A stretch of 37,098 nt of DNA from the NCBI GenBank assembly GCA_913775525.1, contig CAJYLH010000011.1:1-37098 (forward strand), written 5' to 3'. The position numbers and the translations under genes are program-made. Position 1 is the first letter of the stretch. Each line of letters starts with the position of its first letter. Origin of the DNA: an uncultured Chryseobacterium sp. Lineage in GTDB: Bacteria > Bacteroidota > Bacteroidia > Flavobacteriales > Weeksellaceae. Shown in pieces: positions 31,839-37,098 of the stretch. The notes beneath the pieces are model-generated. The model worked only from the letters and a program-made list of their open reading frames with translations, searched no databases and was not told where the DNA came from.

Positions 31839-33635
31839 TTACGGGATGTCGATCTCAGAGAGCATATTCTTATAATCCCTGAGCTGCCTGTTGATTACAT
31901 TGATCTCTGTCCAGAAAAATCCGGTGTTGGCAAACATTTCCTCATAATAGGCGATGCCTTCATACAGATTGTCCCTGAACGTTTTCCACTTTTTCTGCTG
32001 AACGCTGGTAAGGCTTTCTCCACAGGCTGCAATGCCTTCCCGGAGATGCTGAACGTACATTTTAAGTTCATTGATGAACATATTCGGACGGTTGCGCACG
32101 GAAAGCACATCACCGTTGCCGTAAATATGCCGGACCATTTCCGACAGGGAAACTTCTTTATCAAAATAGGCCAGGTTAGGGCCCGGGCAGACCACCACCC
32201 CTTGTTCCTCGCCTTTGACTTCCATATCCTGCTCCATATAAGCGGCATTGACCAATCCTACGCACAGGCACGCTTTCTCGGTGATGGTTTTCTTTTTCCG
32301 CTCAAACTGTTCTATGCTGAGGTGCGGCTTTTCCGAATCCAGTTCGGCAAGCCGGATATCCTGGTACTTTTTGGATGCCGTGCAGGTGCCTTCAGGGGAA
32401 AATTCTTTGCTGAGGGCCAGCAGTTTTTTCGGACACGAGCTTCCATACCGGTTTGCAGTTGCTCTTCGCGCTCTGATAAGTTCATTGGAGGTACCTTTAA
32501 CGGTATTAAACAGTACGCCCAGCGGAGAAAGGTTGCTTACATAAAAGTCATGTTCTCCGGACTGCCTCAGCAGTTCCCTGGTTTCACGGTCTACGGAGGT
32601 CGCTTCCGGAACCAGCAGGAAAGGAGATCCCCATCCTACGCTGTCTACATGGAAATTTTCGAGCAGGAATGCATGCTCTTCGGAAGTGCCTACTCCACCC
32701 TGTACCGTAATCTTCATTTCCGGTGGACCGGACAGTCCGGGCTTACCCTTCTGCTCCAAAGCAGCGGACATCAGGGAATACGCAGAGCGGATCAACTCCT
32801 GTTTTTTCTGCATGAATTCCTCCAGGATAGGCCCCAGCAGCAAACCTTCGGTGGCAAAAGCATGGCCGCCGCAGTTGAGTCCGGATTCAATCCTGTATTC
32901 CGATACCCAGAGCCCTTTTTTAGCGAGGAAATTCCCCTGGATCATGGCAGACCTGAAATCACTGACCTTCAGGATAATTTTCTTCTTGATCTGTCCGTTC
33001 GCATCCGGAAAAAAATCATCAAAGGTTTCCATATAGCTGTACAGCCTCGGGTTCATGCCCGCAGACAGTACCACAGAAGCGGATAACCGGCTGTTGGCAA
33101 ATCCACGGAGTGAGGCATGGGCATCATTGTATATCACAGGGAGCTGTTCATGGTCCCTGTAATTGTCCTTGTCCACTTTGGTCATGATATTCACATCGAT
33201 GCTACCCGGTCTCAGGTGGGTTTCAATACACCGTCGTACAGCAGCGGTAAAATCACCGCTCTGCCCAAGAAAGCTCTGGAGGCTTTTCCGGAACTCCGAG
33301 GTGTTGGGAAGCATTTCGGTAAATCTTTTCAGAGTGGCCCTGTTCCTGACAAGGTCCTCTTTAAAGGCTCCGAACTTTTCCGTAACGATCTCGTCTACCA
33401 TATTCAGGTAGTCCGTAATCCTCCTGGCGCGGTAATCGTCTGCTTTCACAGGAATTTCAGCATACTTCAGGTTGAATTTCCTGCTGTAAAAATTTTTCAT
33501 TTTCTCTATAATCTCATCATCGATTATAGAAATGACGGAAGATATTCCGTACTGCGCCACACGGATAGGACTGTCTATCGTGTACGCCAATCCCATTACG
33601 GGAATATGGAAATTGTGCAAAGGTTTGTTGATCAT
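31839..33635 (-). CDS. Conserved large protein with FMN-type TIM-barrel features
   Basis: A 598-residue cytoplasmic protein (ATG at 33633-33635 chosen; an upstream ATG would add a leader-like AT-rich stretch). The opening PVMGLAYTIDSPIRVAQYGISSVISIID, the ESGLNCGGHAF region (around 265), IKITVQGGVGTSEEHAFLL and SVGWGSPFLLVPEATSVD resemble nitronate monooxygenase/PfaD-like flavin TIM barrels in which an FMN phosphate is held by a GGV/G-T loop. Four Cys clusters (SSCPKK, EGTCTASKKY, ACLCVG, VVCPGP) near the C-terminus could bind a metal or cluster. Such proteins are widespread in Bacteroidota and usually left as hypothetical. The fold is inferred from motifs; the reaction is unknown. It is a single-gene unit with a TACTTTTG promoter box 57-64 bases upstream. 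Confidence 0.75.
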   Translation of the reverse strand: MINKPLHNFHIPVMGLAYTIDSPIRVAQYGISSVISIIDDEIIEKMKNFYSRKFNLKYAEIPVKADDYRARRITDYLNMVDEIVTEKFGAFKEDLVRNRATLKRFTEMLPNTSEFRKSLQSFLGQSGDFTAAVRRCIETHLRPGSIDVNIMTKVDKDNYRDHEQLPVIYNDAHASLRGFANSRLSASVVLSAGMNPRLYSYMETFDDFFPDANGQIKKKIILKVSDFRSAMIQGNFLAKKGLWVSEYRIESGLNCGGHAFATEGLLLGPILEEFMQKKQELIRSAYSLMSAALEQKGKPGLSGPPEMKITVQGGVGTSEEHAFLLENFHVDSVGWGSPFLLVPEATSVDRETRELLRQSGEHDFYVSNLSPLGVLFNTVKGTSNELIRARRATANRYGSSCPKKLLALSKEFSPEGTCTASKKYQDIRLAELDSEKPHLSIEQFERKKKTITEKACLCVGLVNAAYMEQDMEVKGEEQGVVVCPGPNLAYFDKEVSLSEMVRHIYGNGDVLSVRNRPNMFINELKMYVQHLREGIAACGESLTSVQQKKWKTFRDNLYEGIAYYEEMFANTGFFWTEINVINRQLRDYKNMLSEIDIP

Positions 33636-33691
33636 TTTTATATTGAATAAAATAATTGTCCTTACCAATTCCCATCAACTATTCACTGGTG

Positions 33692-33699
33692 CAAAAGTA
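33692..33699 (-). promoter_or_regulatory. -7 promoter box of the 598-residue gene
   Basis: TACTTTTG on the minus strand, a perfect match to the Bacteroidota TAnnTTTG box; no clear -33 TTG is seen at the usual distance. Confidence 0.5.
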
Positions 33700-33929
33700 T
33701 CTGTTTCCTATGAATTATGCACTAAATAGCACACGAATTATTTTAAAGTCTGTATGAAATCATGCATTTCAGTTTTAAAAGCATAAAAAAAGCTGCCATC
33801 TCAGCAACCTATGTAATCCGGTCCGTACAACGATTCCGGTGCACAATTGATGTACAAATGGTAAAAATGTTCGTTCAACAGATACCACATTTTCATCCTC
33901 CGGCATAAAAGGCATAAAATATGCTATAA

Positions 33930-34130
<201 letters not shown>

Positions 34131-34201
34131 GCCAACTGAAACTTTAACAACACCACATCAGTCATTGTATCAATATGTCAATGATTTAAGCAAAAACAAC
34201 A

Positions 34202-34232
34202 CATAGTGTTACTTTTATACGGTAACACTATG
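34202..34232. promoter_or_regulatory. Eleven-base-pair inverted repeat between the lmo0937 and AlkB genes
   Basis: Perfect arms CATAGTGTTAC/GTAACACTATG with a nine-base loop, followed by ATTTATTT. It may be a weak terminator of the small membrane gene or an operator 34 bases ahead of the AlkB start. Confidence 0.6.
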
Positions 34233-34266
34233 ATTTATTTAGAACCTGTAACTCCTCTCTTTTGCA

Positions 34267-34878
34267 ATGCAACAGCTCAGCCTTTTTAATTCTGATGAAT
34301 TTTACCGTTTCCCCGATCAATTGCTGGACTATACGGAACAATTTTTAGCCAAGGAAGAAGCAGACCGGCTGATCAGATTACTGATCGATACCGTTCCGTG
34401 GGAGCAGACATTACAGAAAATACGGGATAAAACGGTAGTCACTCCGCGCCTGACCGCCTGGTACGGCGATCCGGACACCTCTTACCAGATCGGGAAAAAA
34501 GCAGTGACTGCCCATCCATGGCTGCCTGAGCTGCTGGACCTTAAAAAACGCATAGAAAATGAAACGGACTGCCGTTTTAATTCGGTATTGCTGAACCTGT
34601 ACCGGAACGGGAATGATTCCGTAGCGTGGCACCGCGACAAGACGCACGCTACCGAAACGCTGTCTTCCATTGCTTCACTGAGTTTGGGACAGGTAAGGAA
34701 TTTCGATTTCAGGAAACTGGATGACCACAGGCAGAAACACTCCATTTCCCTCGCTCATGGCTCATTACTGATTATGAAAGGGAATTTACAGACGGAATGG
34801 GAACACCGCATAGCCAAATCATCGGAGCTTATGCGTCCCCGCATCAATCTTACTTTCCGAATGATCCGTGAATTGTGA
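34267..34878 (+). CDS. AlkB-type 2-oxoglutarate/Fe(II) dioxygenase
   Basis: A 203-residue cytoplasmic dioxygenase. The iron ligands are His122 and Asp124 (WHRDK) and His180 (EWEHRIAK); Arg192 and Arg198 in RPRINLTFR bind 2-oxoglutarate. TPRLTAWYGDPDTSY and LNLYRNGNDSVAWHRD follow the ALKBH2/3-like short AlkB group. It oxidatively removes alkyl groups from DNA or RNA bases. The Lys after the HxD motif differs from the usual acidic residue. Its stop codon touches the stop of the converging Nudix gene without a single spacer base. Confidence 0.93.
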   Translation: MQQLSLFNSDEFYRFPDQLLDYTEQFLAKEEADRLIRLLIDTVPWEQTLQKIRDKTVVTPRLTAWYGDPDTSYQIGKKAVTAHPWLPELLDLKKRIENETDCRFNSVLLNLYRNGNDSVAWHRDKTHATETLSSIASLSLGQVRNFDFRKLDDHRQKHSISLAHGSLLIMKGNLQTEWEHRIAKSSELMRPRINLTFRMIREL

Positions 34879-35337
34879 TCATTGTATTGATTCTTCAATT
34901 TCATCAATGAAAGCGCATTGCGCCGGATTGATTTTAATCCGTGCTTCATCTGCTGAAAACCATTCCCATCGGTCTACTTCAGGAATCTCCATCATTTTCC
35001 CGGACCTGGGCGGCCATGCGATCATGATCGTATTGCTGGACAGCCCTGAAGGCTCGATTTCTCCTTCCACGGCCCAGCAATAAACGGTCTTCCCGCCCTT
35101 TTGGGTGATGGCTTTCAGAGGAATAAAATTTCCGTCAATCTCCTGCCCGGTCTCTTCATAAAATTCTATACGTGCCCGTTCCAGCGGATCTTCATCCTCC
35201 ATGATCTCCCCTTTCGGAACCGACCATGCTCCGGCATCTTTATTTTTCCAGAAAGGCCCGCCCGGATGCACCAGAAATACATATAGCTCCCCTTTCTGTT
35301 TTCTGAACAGTAAAATACCTGCACTCTTTTTTACCAT
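34879..35337 (-). CDS. Nudix hydrolase
   Basis: A 152-residue cytoplasmic protein. The Nudix box runs G43-x5-E49-x7-I57-E58-x2-E61-E62-x-G64; the usual Arg of the REUxEE core is Ile57, while the metal-binding Glu residues are kept. The N-terminus (KKSAGILLFRKQKGELYVFLVHPGGPFWKNKDAGAWSVPKGE) is typical of DUF-type Nudix proteins acting on diadenosine polyphosphates or similar nucleotides. Substrate unknown. It converges directly on the AlkB gene. Confidence 0.88.
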   Translation of the reverse strand: MVKKSAGILLFRKQKGELYVFLVHPGGPFWKNKDAGAWSVPKGEIMEDEDPLERARIEFYEETGQEIDGNFIPLKAITQKGGKTVYCWAVEGEIEPSGLSSNTIMIAWPPRSGKMMEIPEVDRWEWFSADEARIKINPAQCAFIDEIEESIQ

Positions 35338-35455
35338 AATGTAACCTTTAGTAAATTCGAACTAATTAATGATCCCGGATTTATGAACTCATAGGCTAAA
35401 GAAATAACCCGCCTACGCAAAGATAAATATTATTCTAAAATTTAAACTCCATAAT

Positions 35456-35491
35456 CTCTGTCTCTTATCCGTCTATCATCTCTCATCTAAA
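35456..35491. repeat. Low-complexity repeat unit
   Basis: A stretch reading CTCTGTCTCTTATCC...CTCTCATCTAAAA recurs at 35859-35898 and, in shortened form, near 35804-35836. It flanks the long direct repeats and has no coding content. Confidence 0.6.
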
Positions 35492-35553
35492 ATCTAAAAT
35501 CATCATATTCTTTACTTACTTTTCTTTTGCCTTGAAGCAAAAGAAACAAAAAT

Positions 35554-35760
35554 TCAAGACTGGAAAGAAAAGCTAAAAATAAAGCTTGTTCACTAAAAAT
35601 TCTAAACTTGCGCGGATCAACTATGGGCACTGTCTTTGAAGTTCTTGTGCCGCGCTTCGGACAGAAGAATTTTCTTAACGTTCACAGCCTTTATTTTCTT
35701 AACGCTTTTCTTTCCTAGGTCGTTTTTATATGTCTGTTAATAACCATCTGTCAAAATTCA
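35554..35760. repeat. Long direct repeat, copy A
   Basis: About 207 bases nearly identical to 35937-36143, 383 bases apart. Just before each copy is a short hairpin with CTTTTG/CAAAAG arms. No open frame of note lies in it. Similar blocks starting near a TTTTGC...GCAAAAG hairpin are a familiar dispersed intergenic repeat in Chryseobacterium. Confidence 0.85.
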
Positions 35761-35936
35761 ATATCTATAATCAAAAATTCAATATCCATCGTCTATTATA
35801 TATCCGTCTATCATCTTTCATCTAAAATTTAAAATCTATAATTTAAAATTCAAAGTCCTCTGTCTCTTATCTATCCGTCTATCATCTCTCATCTAAAAAC
35901 ATATTCCCCTCTTTTCTTTTGTTCTGATACAAAAGA

Positions 35937-36143
35937 TCAAGACTGGAAAGAAAAGCTAAAAATAAAGCTTGTTCACTAAAAATTCTAAACTTGCGCGGAT
36001 TAACTATGGCCACTGTCTTTGAAGTTCTTGTGCCGCGCTTCGGACAGAAGAATTTTCTTACCATTCACAGCCTTTATTTTCTTAACGCTTTTCTTTCCCA
36101 GGTCGTAGTTTAAAGTCTGTTAATCATCATCTGTCAAAATTCA
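35937..36143. repeat. Long direct repeat, copy B
   Basis: Second copy of the 35554-35760 repeat, with a handful of substitutions. Together with the low-complexity units it fills the 886-base gene-free interval between the Nudix gene and the next gene. Confidence 0.85.
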
Positions 36144-36223
36144 TAAATTAAAATCTATGATCATTGTGACCCTGCTCATAAAACAGTCTGCCCATTTCTT
36201 GTAATTTTAAACAAACAATCTAT

Positions 36224-36841
36224 ATGAAGCCTAAAAAGATATCGGGTGTTCCGGCACAACAACGGGGAGGCTTCCACGATACGGAAAGCCTGAAAGAATT
36301 CGACAGTCCGGAAAAAGCCGCTGAAAAATTCCAACTGCTGAAAGAGCGTTTCTTTGCTTTCAGCGAGTGGAAAAGTTATTGCGGCAAAGGTTCAGCAGAC
36401 TTCCGCCTCTACGACTCAGCCGGAAATCCGGTGCAGCGCATTCCCAAGATCGGAGATTTTATCAGGATCGACATTCCCGGACCACCGGACCAGGCGGGAA
36501 GAGGCTTTGACTGGGTACAGATCATCAAGATCGCGCATAAAGATGACGATCATGAAGAATGCATCCTGATCACATCCAGCCCGTGCCGTAACCCGCAGGA
36601 AAAAGAGTACCCTTATGTCGCCCACTTCTATTCGGAAAAGGCCACTTCCACATTTCTCATTTCCTATTCTGGATCTACGCTTAAAGCCGGAATTTACGGC
36701 CGCAACGAATCGCCCAACTTCAATGCGAAACTGATGGATAAGATCAGGAACCTGATGATTGCCTTCGGCGGCATCCTGGGGTTTTCAAAAATACAATGGA
36801 AATGTATTGCAGACGGACTGCTGGACTTCAACAGCCATTAG
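36224..36841 (+). CDS. Conserved hypothetical protein, 205 residues
   Basis: A soluble protein without signal peptide. Recognisable features are a charged N-terminal segment (MKPKKISGVPAQQRGGFHDTESLKEFDSPEKAAEKFQLLKERFFAFSEW), a beta-rich middle (IGDFIRIDIPGPPDQAGRGFDWVQIIKI) and a C-terminal KLMDKIRNLMIAFGGILGFSKIQWKCIADGLLDF helix pair. It looks like a flavobacterial family of unknown function. It is a single gene between the repeat cluster and a tRNA. Confidence 0.8.
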   Translation: MKPKKISGVPAQQRGGFHDTESLKEFDSPEKAAEKFQLLKERFFAFSEWKSYCGKGSADFRLYDSAGNPVQRIPKIGDFIRIDIPGPPDQAGRGFDWVQIIKIAHKDDDHEECILITSSPCRNPQEKEYPYVAHFYSEKATSTFLISYSGSTLKAGIYGRNESPNFNAKLMDKIRNLMIAFGGILGFSKIQWKCIADGLLDFNSH

Positions 36842-36984
36842 CATCTGCACATCAACGCATACTATATTGTATTGGATATCAGCCTATTTCGATTTAAAAG
36901 TCTTCAGTTGCCAAAAATATTTTTGTAATACAATAAATAATCCTATATTTGCACCACTGAAAACGGCAGTACGTCGGTATTTAG

Positions 36985-37072
36985 GGAGAGTTGGCAGAGT
37001 GGTCGATTGCGGCAGTCTTGAAAACTGTTGACTGTAACAGGTCCGGGGGTTCGAATCCCTCACTCTCCGCCA
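36985..37072 (+). tRNA. tRNA-Ser (anticodon UGA)
   Basis: Acceptor arms GGAGAGT (36985-36991) and ACTCTCC (37062-37068) pair fully; the anticodon loop CTTGAAA (37017-37023) gives TGA at 37019-37021; a long variable arm and the GGTTCGAATCC T-loop follow, and CCA is encoded at 37070-37072. The long variable arm confirms a serine tRNA. Confidence 0.97.
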
Positions 37073-37098
37073 GTTGGGAAACCAAAATAAGCTAAAAC

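Noticed and set aside
32046-33086. Long plus-strand open frame of 346 codons
   Set aside because: It is the complement of the conserved 598-residue gene and has no coherent protein features.
35456-36143. CRISPR array
   Set aside because: Only two long copies with spacing of hundreds of bases and low-complexity DNA between; no short regular repeats.

Overview
The window looks like chromosome of a flavobacterium close to Chryseobacterium. The signs are TAnnTTTG-type -7 promoter boxes, start sites with little or no Shine-Dalgarno, flavobacterial repeat hairpins, a class A beta-lactamase of the CIA/CGA/PER kind, a TetX-like monooxygenase and outer-membrane/lipoprotein families typical of Bacteroidota. 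Species cannot be fixed from the sequence alone.

Left part (0.4-9.9 kb). A five-gene arsenic operon on the minus strand (arsR, DUF6428-type protein, ArsN-like acetyltransferase, arsenate reductase-like phosphatase, Acr3 efflux pump) carries two copies of an ArsR-type operator. After a gene-poor gap comes an aegerolysin gene followed by a MACPF gene on the plus strand, closed by a strong terminator. This is the layout of a two-component pore-forming toxin (compare ostreolysin/pleurotolysin in fungi and AfIP-1A/1B in Alcaligenes). Next are an unknown gene and an AraC regulator with a TetX-like flavin monooxygenase.

AT-rich island (about 10.1-14.5 kb). A frameshifted gene remnant at 9962-10103 is followed by a visibly AT-rich block: a 698-residue reverse transcriptase of the unknown-group/abortive-infection type with a long C-terminal extension, a short leader ORF with a perfect Shine-Dalgarno, a 145-residue unknown protein, a small tail-anchored membrane protein ending in a slippery A13 run, an SH3-like lipoprotein, an Xre repressor with its own palindrome, and a divergent, highly structured roughly 180-nt RNA with its own promoter and terminator. 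I read this as a candidate reverse-transcriptase-based phage-defence locus and the best candidate for an undescribed system here; the function is inferred.

Middle (14.7-28.2 kb). An unknown 186-residue protein is followed by an outer-membrane beta-barrel protein flanked by a mosaic of palindromic repeats. Then come an NTF2-like secreted protein overlapping an acyltransferase, a class A beta-lactamase, a VOC protein, a Crp/Fnr regulator, a beta-galactosidase/alpha-L-fucosidase operon for fucosylated glycans, and an orphan lipoprotein.

Right part (28.4-37.1 kb). An mprF-acvB operon makes, flips and probably hydrolyses lysyl-phosphatidylglycerol. It converges on a large conserved TIM-barrel-like protein. 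The rest is a tiny membrane protein, an AlkB-type dioxygenase, a Nudix protein, a long direct repeat, an unknown gene and tRNA-Ser(UGA) at the right edge.
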